Positions 1 through 5,581 of a DNA stretch of 5,860 nucleotides are shown in pieces. The notes below the pieces were generated by a model. That model ran no database searches. It was not told where the DNA came from and saw only the letters and a program-made list of their open reading frames with translations. This DNA is from Betaproteobacteria bacterium (lineage in GTDB: Bacteria; Pseudomonadota; Gammaproteobacteria; Burkholderiales; SG8-39), in the NCBI GenBank assembly GCA_029865405.1, contig JAOUGZ010000194.1, positions 1 to 5,860 of the forward strand, in the 5' to 3' direction. Position numbers and translations under genes: made by a program. How positions within the stretch are numbered: position 1 is the stretch's first letter; the number at the start of each line of letters is the position of its first letter.

Positions 1-456
1 CGAAGGCGGGATGAGGATGCCGAGCGTGCCGCCGGCGGCAACGAGGCCGTAGGCCGCGCGCGGCGTGTAGCCGAAGCGGATCATCTGCGGGATCGCCACC
101 GAGCCGATGGTGAGCGCCGTGGCGACGCTCGAGCCGGAGATCGCGGCGAAGATGGTGCACGCGGCGATGGTGGCGAGGCCGACGCCGCCCGGCAGGTGGC
201 GCGTCAGCGTATACGCGGTGCCGTACAGGTCGTCGACGATGCGGCTGCGGATCATGACGTGCGCCATGAACGCGAAGAGCGGGATGGCAACCAGCAGGTA
301 GCGGTTCAGCTCGCCGAAGATCACCTCGGTGATCGAGCCGAGGCCCCCTTGCGTGGCGATGAGGAGCCCGCCGCCGAAGAGCGTCAAGCCGGCGAAGATC
401 GGCAAGCCCGTGAAGAGGAGCAGCACGAGGCCCGCGAGGATCAGCGCGATGGTCAT
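1..456 (-). CDS. dctM: TRAP transporter large permease (DctM family), N-terminal part
   Basis: This is the 5' part of the large membrane subunit of a tripartite ATP-independent periplasmic (TRAP) transporter. The subunit forms the ion-coupled translocation channel in the inner membrane. Reading from the ATG at 456-454 gives 152 residues, open to the window edge; family members are usually about 425-430 residues, so roughly two thirds is missing. Visible landmarks are a hydrophobic first segment (residues 3-34), the stretch LLVAIPLFAFMAHVMIRS (54-71), the family-typical AAISGSSVATA region (104-114) followed by GSVAIPQM (118-125), and GGTLGILIPPS (142-152). These are strong DctM signatures. The start codon overlaps the dctQ stop as ATGA (456-453), so translation is probably coupled to dctQ. 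Family assignment is near certain. The transported solute cannot be read from this subunit, and the symbol is generic for the family. Confidence 0.95.
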   Translation of the reverse strand, partial: MTIALILAGLVLLLFTGLPIFAGLTLFGGGLLIATQGGLGSITEVIFGELNRYLLVAIPLFAFMAHVMIRSRIVDDLYGTAYTLTRHLPGGVGLATIAACTIFAAISGSSVATALTIGSVAIPQMIRFGYTPRAAYGLVAAGGTLGILIPPS

Positions 457-998
457 TCGGGGCGCGCCGCGTGCTCGTGCGGCGGGGACACCGGCGGCAG
501 GCCGGCGGCGAGGCGCGCGAGCGCTTCGAGCGCGGCGAGCCCGAGCAGCAGTCCGCCGAGCGGCAAGAGGAGCTGCAGCCAGAACACCGGAATCTCGATG
601 CGGCCTTCGGCGACGATGCCGAGCTGCTTCGCGAACATCGCCGTGCGCCAGCCGTTCACCATCAGGATCAGCGCCACGGCGAGCGCGCCGAGCGCCGCCC
701 AGGCGTCGGCCCAGCGCCGCGCGCGCGGCGACAGGCGCGTGGTGAGGAGATCGACGCCGATGTGCTCGCCCCGGCGCAGCACCTGCGCCGCGGCGAGCAT
801 CACGATGCCGACCAGCATGAAGCCGACGACGTCGTCGACCCACACCGGGGCGCGGTTGAACACGTAGCGCATCACCACCGCCCAGGTGATGAGCGCGAGC
901 GAAACGAGGACGCCCGCCGCAGAGAGCGCCGCCGCGCCGTCGGCGGCGGCGCCGATGACGCGCGCGGCGCGCGCGGCGACGGCGGCCGCGCGGGTCAT
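453..998 (-). CDS. dctQ: TRAP transporter small permease (DctQ family)
   Basis: This is the small membrane subunit of the TRAP transporter, which pairs with DctM in the inner membrane and is needed for transport. The 181-residue length is normal for the family. Four hydrophobic segments are visible at about residues 22-45, 57-75, 102-119 and 135-160. The typical motif after the first segment is present as RYVFNRAPVWVDD (44-56), and the polar loop after the second is RRGEHIGVDLLTTRLSP (75-91), which is also typical. The ATG at 998-996 lies 10 bases after the dctP stop. I see no clear Shine-Dalgarno sequence before it, so it may be translated by ribosomes that have just ended dctP. The stop overlaps the dctM start by 4 bases. 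The N-terminus is alanine-rich with little conservation, so a slightly later start is possible, though none is better supported. Confidence 0.93.
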   Translation of the reverse strand: MTRAAAVAARAARVIGAAADGAAALSAAGVLVSLALITWAVVMRYVFNRAPVWVDDVVGFMLVGIVMLAAAQVLRRGEHIGVDLLTTRLSPRARRWADAWAALGALAVALILMVNGWRTAMFAKQLGIVAEGRIEIPVFWLQLLLPLGGLLLGLAALEALARLAAGLPPVSPPHEHAARPE

Positions 999-1008
999 GC
1001 GAGCGCGC

Positions 1009-1995
1009 TCAGAGGCCGCGGATCAGCTCGAGCAGCCGCGGCGCATCGGGGCTCGATGCGCTGAACGCCTTGATCACCGCGGGCTGCATCGCGTCCGCCA
1101 TCAACTTTTTCTGCGCCGCGCTGAGCGCGGTGACGGCCATGCCTCTTTCGCGCAACTGCTGCAGGTGCTCGGAGGGGATCTCGTCGTCCTTGGGCATGAC
1201 GCGCGCCTCGGCCTTGACCACCGCGTCGAGGATGCCCTTCTTCACGTCGGCGGGGAGCTTCTCCCACCACTCCGGGTTCACGATCAGGTTGTCGTAGGCG
1301 AGGATGATGTTGGAGGCGACGCCGAACTTCTGCACCTCGTAGAAGCGCCGGCTGAACGCCGCCTGCACGCCGGTGAAGCCGGCGTCGATGACGCCGGTCT
1401 GCAGCGCCTGGTACACCTCCGAGCCTGGCATGGCGGAAGGCGCCGCGCCCATGGCGACGAGGCCTTCGTCCCAGAGCTTGGACAGGCCGCGGATCTTCAC
1501 GCCCTTGAAGTCCTCGGGCCTGATGAGCGGCGCCTTGGCGGAGGTGAAGATGCCGTCGTTCGCGTCCACGAACCAGGCGATGTTCCGCACGCCTTTCTCC
1601 AGCATCTTCGCGTCGAGCATCTTCGCCGGCTCGGAGCCCGGAAACTTCCTCATCTTGTCCACCGAGCTCATGAAGTACGGGATGATCGTCACGTTCATTT
1701 CGGGAATCGTGCCGCCCCACTGGAACGAGAGCACGATCGCCGACTCGATCTTGCCGCCGGCGACCGCGGCGTGGTGCTGGTTGGGCTTGTAGAGCTGCGC
1801 GGCGCCGAAGATCTGCACCTCGACCTTGCCGTTGGTGTTCGCCTTCACGTCGGCGGCGAACTGCTCCATGTTCTTCGCCGAGTGGTGCGCCGGCGGAAAC
1901 TGGTGCGACAGGCGCATCGTGTAGTCGGCGGCCTGCGCGCCGGCGGCGAGTCCGGCGGCGAGCGCGCCGATGAACAGTCTGTGCTGCGGGGTCAT
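1009..1995 (-). CDS. dctP: TRAP transporter solute-binding protein (DctP family)
   Basis: This is the periplasmic solute receptor of the TRAP system, which hands its ligand to DctQM. The protein is 328 residues, normal for the family. A signal peptide is clear: a basic start, a hydrophobic stretch (about 7-20), and an AQA cleavage site after residue 22, with the mature protein beginning near ADYTMRLSHQ. Family landmarks are the LSHQFPPAHHSAKNMEQF region (29-46), FKGVKIRG (163-170), whose Arg169 corresponds to the conserved arginine that usually pairs with a ligand carboxylate, and EVYQALQTGVIDAGFTG (193-209). I chose the ATG at 1995 because GGAGGA lies 6 bases upstream and the signal peptide starts there; the frame is open 28 codons further but without support. 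The ATG overlaps the stop of the preceding small gene (ATGA, 1995-1992). The ligand is probably a carboxylate-bearing solute, by family inference only. Confidence 0.95.
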   Translation of the reverse strand: MTPQHRLFIGALAAGLAAGAQAADYTMRLSHQFPPAHHSAKNMEQFAADVKANTNGKVEVQIFGAAQLYKPNQHHAAVAGGKIESAIVLSFQWGGTIPEMNVTIIPYFMSSVDKMRKFPGSEPAKMLDAKMLEKGVRNIAWFVDANDGIFTSAKAPLIRPEDFKGVKIRGLSKLWDEGLVAMGAAPSAMPGSEVYQALQTGVIDAGFTGVQAAFSRRFYEVQKFGVASNIILAYDNLIVNPEWWEKLPADVKKGILDAVVKAEARVMPKDDEIPSEHLQQLRERGMAVTALSAAQKKLMADAMQPAVIKAFSASSPDAPRLLELIRGL

Positions 1996-2303
1996 TTCTT
2001 GTCCTCCAGGATTTTTTGCCGTATCGGACGGAAATCGTAGGTCGGGTAGAACTCGGTCTCGAACGCGCCCCAGGCGCATTTTTCCAGCGCCAGGTTCACT
2101 TCGCGCAGGCGCGGCGCGGGCACGCGCAGCGTCACCACCTGCCCGATGCCCATCATCACGTACCAGGACTCGACCTCGACGCCCTGCGGCGGGAACTGCT
2201 TCCAGAACCCCGTCGCGTCGAGCTTGGCGTTGATTTCGCCCAGGTTCTTGTCCTGCTGGTGCTTCAGGAACACCGTGAGCAGGATTTCGCTCTCAGCTGC
2301 CAT
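1992..2303 (-). CDS. Small uncharacterised protein, first gene of the TRAP operon
   Basis: This is a 103-residue soluble protein of unknown function. I do not recognise a named family with certainty. It has no signal peptide or membrane segment and one cysteine (Cys76). The most distinctive stretches are TGFWKQFPPQGVEVESWYVM (31-50), GIGQVVTLRVP (52-62) and the aromatic, acidic CAWGAFETEFYPTYDFRP (76-93). The pattern of strand, helix, two strands and helix would suit a small alpha+beta ferredoxin-like fold of the dimeric-barrel kind, but that is a guess. The ATG at 2303 is supported by AGGAGGTG just upstream; the open frame continues to 2396 without other support. Its stop overlaps the dctP start (ATGA), so it is probably co-expressed with the transporter and may act on, sense or relate to the imported solute. 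The good ribosome binding site, sensible composition and coupling make it a real gene. Confidence 0.85.
   Translation of the reverse strand: MAAESEILLTVFLKHQQDKNLGEINAKLDATGFWKQFPPQGVEVESWYVMMGIGQVVTLRVPAPRLREVNLALEKCAWGAFETEFYPTYDFRPIRQKILEDKK
2002..2007 (-). promoter_or_regulatory. Ribosome binding site of dctP
   Basis: GGAGGA on the minus strand, 6 bases before the ATG at 1995. It lies inside the last codons of the preceding small gene and decides the start in favour of 1995 rather than upstream codons. Confidence 0.85.
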
Positions 2304-2307
2304 GCGC

Positions 2308-2315
2308 CACCTCCT
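2308..2315 (-). promoter_or_regulatory. Ribosome binding site of the small TRAP-operon gene
   Basis: AGGAGGTG on the minus strand, a near-ideal Shine-Dalgarno sequence with its GGAGG core about 6 bases before the ATG at 2303. It fixes the start of the 103-residue protein and excludes the upstream extension of the frame. Confidence 0.85.
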
Positions 2316-2410
2316 GGCGGCAAAAGTAGCATGGAAACTGTTGACGCCGGGGCGGGAATCGGACGATGCTCTCGCGCCCGCGGGCCGGGCATCCAACGAC
2401 TGGACTCTGG

Positions 2411-2417
2411 GAGGAGG
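2411..2417 (+). promoter_or_regulatory. Ribosome binding site of the DUF1080 lipoprotein gene
   Basis: GAGGAGG ending 5 bases before the ATG at 2423. It places the start at the lipoprotein signal peptide rather than at the in-frame ATG at 2366. Confidence 0.85.
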
Positions 2418-2422
2418 CGAAC

Positions 2423-3019
2423 ATGAAGGGACTAGCTGCGATGGTCACGGGATTTCTGCTCATTGGCGCCGTGCTGGCGGGCTGCGCGACCGGGCCGGGC
2501 GCGGCGGGATGGATCGTGCTTTTCGACGGCTCCAGCCTCAAGCACTGGTATGACATCGGCGAGGGCAACTGGCGCATCGAGGGCGGCGCCGTTGTGGCCG
2601 ACGGCAAGAAAGGCAAGGACAACGCCTTCCTGGTGACGAACGATTTCTACCGGGACTTCCAGTTGAAGGCCGAGTTCTGGGCTAGCGACGACGCCAACAG
2701 CGGCATCTACATGCGCTGCGGCAATCCCGAGGAAATCAACGACAAGGTGTGCTACGAGGCGAATATCTTCGACCAGAGGAAAGACCCGACCTACGGCACA
2801 GGAGCGCTCGTGCACATCGCCAAGGTCGACCCGATGCCCAAGGCGGGCGGCAAGTGGAACACCTACGACATCACGGTGAAGGGCGACCACATCGTGCTGG
2901 TGCTGAACGGCCAGAAGACGGTCGACGTGCGCAACAAGTCGTTCAGCGACGGCCGCATCGCCCTGCAGTACGCCGCCGGTGTCATCAAGTTCCGCAAGGT
3001 CGAGATCAAGCCGCTGTAA
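2423..3019 (+). CDS. Lipoprotein with 3-keto-disaccharide hydrolase (DUF1080) domain
   Basis: This is a 198-residue predicted lipoprotein. The N-terminus MKGLAAMVTGFLLIGAVLAG ends in the lipobox LAGC with Cys21 as the lipidated residue, so the protein should be anchored to a membrane, facing the periplasm or the outside. The mature part is a single DUF1080 / 3-keto-disaccharide hydrolase domain with a concanavalin/laminin-G-like fold: WIVLFDGSSLKHW (30-42), NWRIEGGAVVADG (49-61), DFQLKAEFWASDDANSGIYM (78-97), YEANIFD (111-117), KWNTYDITVKGDHIVLVLNG (144-163) and GRIALQYAAGVIKFRKVEI (177-195). Characterised members act on 3-keto sugars, but most are untested and this short single-domain form may only bind carbohydrate. 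The ATG at 2423 has a strong ribosome binding site. It stands alone, divergent from the TRAP operon and convergent with the P450 gene. Family assignment is good; activity and substrate are unknown. Confidence 0.88.
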   Translation: MKGLAAMVTGFLLIGAVLAGCATGPGAAGWIVLFDGSSLKHWYDIGEGNWRIEGGAVVADGKKGKDNAFLVTNDFYRDFQLKAEFWASDDANSGIYMRCGNPEEINDKVCYEANIFDQRKDPTYGTGALVHIAKVDPMPKAGGKWNTYDITVKGDHIVLVLNGQKTVDVRNKSFSDGRIALQYAAGVIKFRKVEIKPL

Positions 3020-3024
3020 TTGGT

Positions 3025-3034
3025 AATTGCAATT
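3025..3034. repeat. 10-base perfect palindrome at the edge of the inverted repeat
   Basis: AATTGCAATT reads the same on both strands. It lies just after the lipoprotein stop codon and overlaps the outer edge of the inverted repeat. It may be part of the mobile element's left flank or a chance A+T-rich palindrome; no function can be assigned. Confidence 0.4.
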
Positions 3035-3103
3035 GGGGACAGACCTCATTTTTCTCATTTGAGATCGAGTCGCAAATGAGAAAAATGAGGTCTGTCCCCA
3101 TTT
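3031..3103. repeat. Inverted repeat, REP/MITE-like element with TGGGGACAGACC ends
   Basis: Two exactly complementary 28-base arms lie at 3034-3061 and 3073-3100, beginning TGGGGACAGACCTCA and ending in the mirror image, with an 11-base loop (3062-3072). With one mismatch (3033/3101) the pairing extends to 3031-3103. The arms are far richer in A+T than the flanking genes, which marks the element as foreign to its surroundings. From memory, repeats with GGGGACAGACC ends are scattered in many proteobacterial genomes and often lie beside IS200-like/REP-associated Y1 transposase genes; no transposase is present here. Between convergent genes, the folded RNA could stop or protect both transcripts, although there is no U-tract typical of an intrinsic terminator. 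No target-site duplication is evident. The repeat structure is directly seen; its mobile origin is inference. Confidence 0.85.
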
Positions 3104-4313
3104 AGGTCAAGCGCAGCGGCAGCTTCCTGAAGCCGCGAAAGCGGATGCGGCGGTCGCGCTCGGGGGTGCCGGCGAGCTCTATCTGCCTGAAGCGCGCGAT
3201 GAGGCCGGCGAGCGCGATGCGGCCCTCCATGCGCGCCACGTTCATGCCGACGCAGACGTGCTCGCCCTGGCCGAAGGCGAGGTGCCGGTTGGGCTTGCGG
3301 CCGACGTCGAAGCGCTCGGGCTCGGGAAACTGCGCCGGGTCGCGGTTCGCCGCGCCGATGCCGATGGTGAGGGAGGTGCCTGCGGGCAGCGTCCGGCCGC
3401 CGAGCGTCATCGGCGCGGTCAGGCGGCGGTTATTGAGCTGGATCGGGCCGTCGTAGCGCAGCATCTCCTCGATGGCCGAGGGCACCAGCGCCGGGTCGGC
3501 GCGCAATCGCGCGAGCTCGCCCGGGTTCTGGAGCAGCGCCCACACGCCGTTGCCGATGAGGTTGGTGGTGGTCTCGTGCCCGGCGTTCAGCATGAAGATG
3601 CACTGGTGGTAGAGCTCCTTCTCGGAAAGGCTTTCCCCGTCCTTCTCGCCCTGGATGAGGCGCGTGAGGACGTCGGTCTCGTAATCGCCGGGTTTGCGGC
3701 GCCGCGCCGCGACCAGCACTTTCAGGTAATCGATGAACTCGGTCACGGCGCGGTTCCCGGCTGCGAGCATCTCGGGCGAGAGCTTCGGCTCGAGGCCGGA
3801 GAGGATGGCGACCGACCAGCCGCGCAGCGGGCCGCGCTCCGCATGCGGAATGTCGAGCAGGTTGCCGATCACCTCGATCGGGATCTGCGCGGCGAAGTCG
3901 TCGATGAAGTTCACCTCGCGCTTCGCCGCCATCTCCCCGAGCAGCGCATCGACGAGGCGCGCGACGTTGCCCTCCATGCGCGCGATCGCCTTCTGGTTGA
4001 CCGCGCCCATGATGATGCGGCGCACGCGCGTGTGCAGCGGCGGGTCGTTGAACACCAGGCTCGTCGTGTGGTGCTCGTAGAGCGGCGAATCGCCCAGCTT
4101 GGGCCGGAACTCCGCCTTCTTGTCCGAGCTCGCCTGCGGCGCGCGGTACGCGGCGAGCGCGTCCTCGTAGCGCGCGAGGAACACGCCGCCGCCCTCGAGC
4201 GCGTGCACCGGATCGTGCGCGCGCAGCGCCGCGTACCACGGATAGGGATCGTCGAGAAAATCCGCCGGCACGCGCGTCAGCTGGAAATCGCGGGCCGCAG
4301 CGGCGGGAATCAT
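3102..4313 (-). CDS. Cytochrome P450
   Basis: This is a soluble bacterial haem-thiolate monooxygenase of 403 residues, the normal length for a class I-type bacterial CYP. Such enzymes receive electrons from a separate ferredoxin and reductase, neither of which is in the window. Landmarks in order: the helix C region FNDPPLHTRVRR (88-99); the I-helix oxygen-activation motif AGHETT (244-249); the K-helix ExxR motif as Glu283 and Arg286; and the haem-binding loop FGQGEHVCVG (347-356) with Cys354 as the iron ligand. All key residues are present, so it should be active. The substrate is unknown. I chose the ATG at 4313 because the protein from there matches the usual bacterial P450 N-terminus; the frame is open to 4400 but that would run across the divergent gene's start. 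No Shine-Dalgarno sequence is visible. The TAA stop (3104-3102) lies in the outer edge of the inverted repeat. Confidence 0.95.
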   Translation of the reverse strand: MIPAAAARDFQLTRVPADFLDDPYPWYAALRAHDPVHALEGGGVFLARYEDALAAYRAPQASSDKKAEFRPKLGDSPLYEHHTTSLVFNDPPLHTRVRRIIMGAVNQKAIARMEGNVARLVDALLGEMAAKREVNFIDDFAAQIPIEVIGNLLDIPHAERGPLRGWSVAILSGLEPKLSPEMLAAGNRAVTEFIDYLKVLVAARRRKPGDYETDVLTRLIQGEKDGESLSEKELYHQCIFMLNAGHETTTNLIGNGVWALLQNPGELARLRADPALVPSAIEEMLRYDGPIQLNNRRLTAPMTLGGRTLPAGTSLTIGIGAANRDPAQFPEPERFDVGRKPNRHLAFGQGEHVCVGMNVARMEGRIALAGLIARFRQIELAGTPERDRRIRFRGFRKLPLRLT

Positions 4314-4330
4314 TCGGCTATTATGCCGCC
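4314..4330. promoter_or_regulatory. 17-base spacer between divergent start codons with back-to-back -10-like boxes
   Basis: Only 17 bases separate the P450 and CMD start codons. Within them, TATTAT on the plus strand (4319-4324) and CATAAT on the minus strand (4325-4320) each match the TATAAT consensus at five of six positions, and each ends 6 bases before its own ATG. That spacing would start both transcripts at or next to the ATG, giving leaderless mRNAs, which fits the lack of ribosome binding sites. No -35 hexamer is recognisable on either side (it would lie inside the opposite gene). The boxes are seen; promoter activity is inference. Confidence 0.4.
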
Positions 4331-4864
4331 ATGCAACGCATCCCCAGCGCCGAATTCCCGCCCGAGCTGAAGAAGCGCCTCGAGGAGCTCTGGGGCTCAC
4401 CGCCCAACCTGTACCGCGCGCTCGGCAACCACGCGCCGCTCGCCGCCGCGTGGACCGAGTTCGCGCGCGCCATCCGCTACGAAAGCAGGACGCCGCGCAC
4501 GCTGCGCGAGCTCGTCATCCTGCGCGGCGCGCAACTCATGCGCTCGGAGTACGAATGGGCGCAGCACCTGAGGATGGCGCGGAAGGCCGGCGTGCCCGAG
4601 GCGCAGATCGCGGCGCTCGCCGGCTGGCGCGACTCGGACGCGTTCGATGCGCGCGAGAAGGCGGCGCTGCTGCTCGCCGAGGCGGTGACCAGGGCCGACG
4701 TCTCCGACGCGGTGTACGCGGCGGTGTCGCCGCATTTCGATCACGCCACCTACGTCGAGCTCGCCATCACCGCGGCGTTCTACGCCATGGTCGGCCGCAT
4801 GCTCGACGCGATGCGCATCCAGCTCGAGCCCGAGTTCCGCGACTACGCGCCGAAGCTGCCCTAG
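4331..4864 (+). CDS. Carboxymuconolactone decarboxylase (CMD)/AhpD-like family protein
   Basis: This is a 177-residue all-helical protein of the CMD family, which contains 4-carboxymuconolactone decarboxylases and AhpD-type alkylhydroperoxidases. The core motif is LRELVILRGAQLMRSEYEWA (58-77) followed by QHLRMARKAGVPEAQI (78-93). Measured against the AhpD motif E-x11-C-x2-C-x3-H, this protein has Glu60, Ser72, Glu75 and His79 at the matching positions, so both redox cysteines are replaced; the whole protein has no cysteine. It therefore cannot act as a thiol peroxidase and is more like the decarboxylase-type branch, with an unknown ring or lactone substrate. A C-terminal helix pair (about 139-165) completes the fold. 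The ATG at 4331 lacks a Shine-Dalgarno sequence and may be leaderless. It is divergent from the P450 gene and 6 bases ahead of the transporter gene, so a CMD-transporter operon is likely. Confidence 0.88.
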   Translation: MQRIPSAEFPPELKKRLEELWGSPPNLYRALGNHAPLAAAWTEFARAIRYESRTPRTLRELVILRGAQLMRSEYEWAQHLRMARKAGVPEAQIAALAGWRDSDAFDAREKAALLLAEAVTRADVSDAVYAAVSPHFDHATYVELAITAAFYAMVGRMLDAMRIQLEPEFRDYAPKLP

Positions 4865-4870
4865 GCCAGC

Positions 4871-5581
4871 GTGAACGCTGCGGCGCCGCGGCAGTACCGC
4901 TATTACGAGTTCGTGATGGCGGCATTCGTCACGGTGCTGATCTGCGCCAACCTCATCGGCCCGGCGAAGATCTCGCAGGTCGAGCTGCCGCTGGTCGGCA
5001 CGCTCGTGTTCGGGGCCGGGGTGTTGTTCTTTCCCATTTCGTATGTCTTCGGCGACATCCTCACCGAGGTGTACGGCTACGCGCGCGCGCGGCGCGTGAT
5101 CTGGGCGGGCTTCGGCGGGCTCGCGTTCGCCTCCTTCATGGCCTACGTGGTGGTGGCGCTGCCGCCGGCGCCGTTCTGGAAGAACCAGGAAGCCTACGAG
5201 ATCGCCTTCGGCCAGGCCTGGCGCATCGCCGGCGCGTCGATGATCGCTTATTTCTGCGGCGAGTTCGTCAATTCGTTCGTCCTCGCCAAGATGAAGATCC
5301 TCACGGCGGGCAAGTGGCTGTGGACGCGCACTATCGGCTCGACCCTCGCCGGCGAGGCCGTGGATTCCGCGCTCTTCTACCCGCTCGCCTTCTACGGCAC
5401 GGGCATCATTCCGGACGACAGGCTGCTCGCCGTGATGGCGTTCCAGTTCGTCGCCAAGGTGCTGGTGGAGGTGGCGTTTACCCCGGTCACGTACCGCATC
5501 GTCGGGTTCCTGAAGCGCGCCGAGCGCGAGGACTACTACGACCGCAATACCAACTTCACGCCGTTCAGCCTCAGGACATAG
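4871..5581 (+). CDS. yhhQ: Queuosine precursor transporter (YhhQ/VUT family)
   Basis: This is an inner-membrane protein of 236 residues of the VUT/DUF165 (YhhQ) family. E. coli YhhQ imports queuosine precursors (preQ0/preQ1) that are used for tRNA wobble-base modification, and the same role is inferred here. About six hydrophobic segments are present (near 14-30, 41-60, 77-97, 116-138, 155-175 and 184-210). Family signatures are FFPISYVFGDILTEVYGYAR (53-72) followed by the basic ARRVIW, EFVNSFVLAKMKI (131-143), and RTIGSTLAGEAVDSALFYP (153-171). The start is GTG at 4871, because it gives the short charged N-terminus usual before the first membrane segment and lies 6 bases after the CMD stop; the in-frame ATG at about 4916 would cut into that segment. 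No strong ribosome binding site is seen, so coupling to the CMD gene is likely. The family is clear; the exact start is less so. Confidence 0.9.
   Translation: MNAAAPRQYRYYEFVMAAFVTVLICANLIGPAKISQVELPLVGTLVFGAGVLFFPISYVFGDILTEVYGYARARRVIWAGFGGLAFASFMAYVVVALPPAPFWKNQEAYEIAFGQAWRIAGASMIAYFCGEFVNSFVLAKMKILTAGKWLWTRTIGSTLAGEAVDSALFYPLAFYGTGIIPDDRLLAVMAFQFVAKVLVEVAFTPVTYRIVGFLKRAEREDYYDRNTNFTPFSLRT

Larger units (their letters stand above)
2304..2422. promoter_or_regulatory. Divergent control region between the TRAP operon and the lipoprotein gene
   Basis: These 119 bases separate the start codons of two divergent genes, so promoters for both should lie here. On the plus strand, TTGACG at 2341-2346 is a good -35-like hexamer, and 18 bases later comes GATGCT (2365-2370), a poor -10 match; this is a candidate for the lipoprotein gene with a leader of about 45 bases. 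On the minus strand I find no convincing -35/-10 pair. No clear operator palindrome was seen. The region's role is inferred from gene orientation; the specific promoter boxes are weak. Confidence 0.4.

Noticed and set aside
886..2040. A 384-codon open frame on the plus strand, opposite dctP and part of dctQ
   Set aside because: It is rich in Arg, His, Glu and Val in the way GC-rich antisense shadows are, has no recognisable domain, and lies opposite clear TRAP genes.
3031..3103. A CRISPR repeat or a classical intrinsic terminator
   Set aside because: There is only one unit with no spacers, so it is not CRISPR. The stem is A+T-rich on its inner side and no U-tract follows it in either direction, so it is not a textbook intrinsic terminator.
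3058..3105. Short peptides beginning MRKMRSVP on both strands of the inverted repeat
   Set aside because: The same peptide appears on both strands only because the arms are reverse complements. There is no ribosome binding site, and such short frames in repeats are common annotation artefacts.
3258..4370. A 370-codon open frame on the plus strand, opposite the P450 gene
   Set aside because: It is an antisense shadow; the P450 on the minus strand carries every expected haem and oxygen-binding motif.
4314..4400. A longer P450 reading frame starting at 4400
   Set aside because: The extra 29 residues do not resemble a P450 N-terminus and would overlap the start of the divergent CMD gene by about 70 bases.
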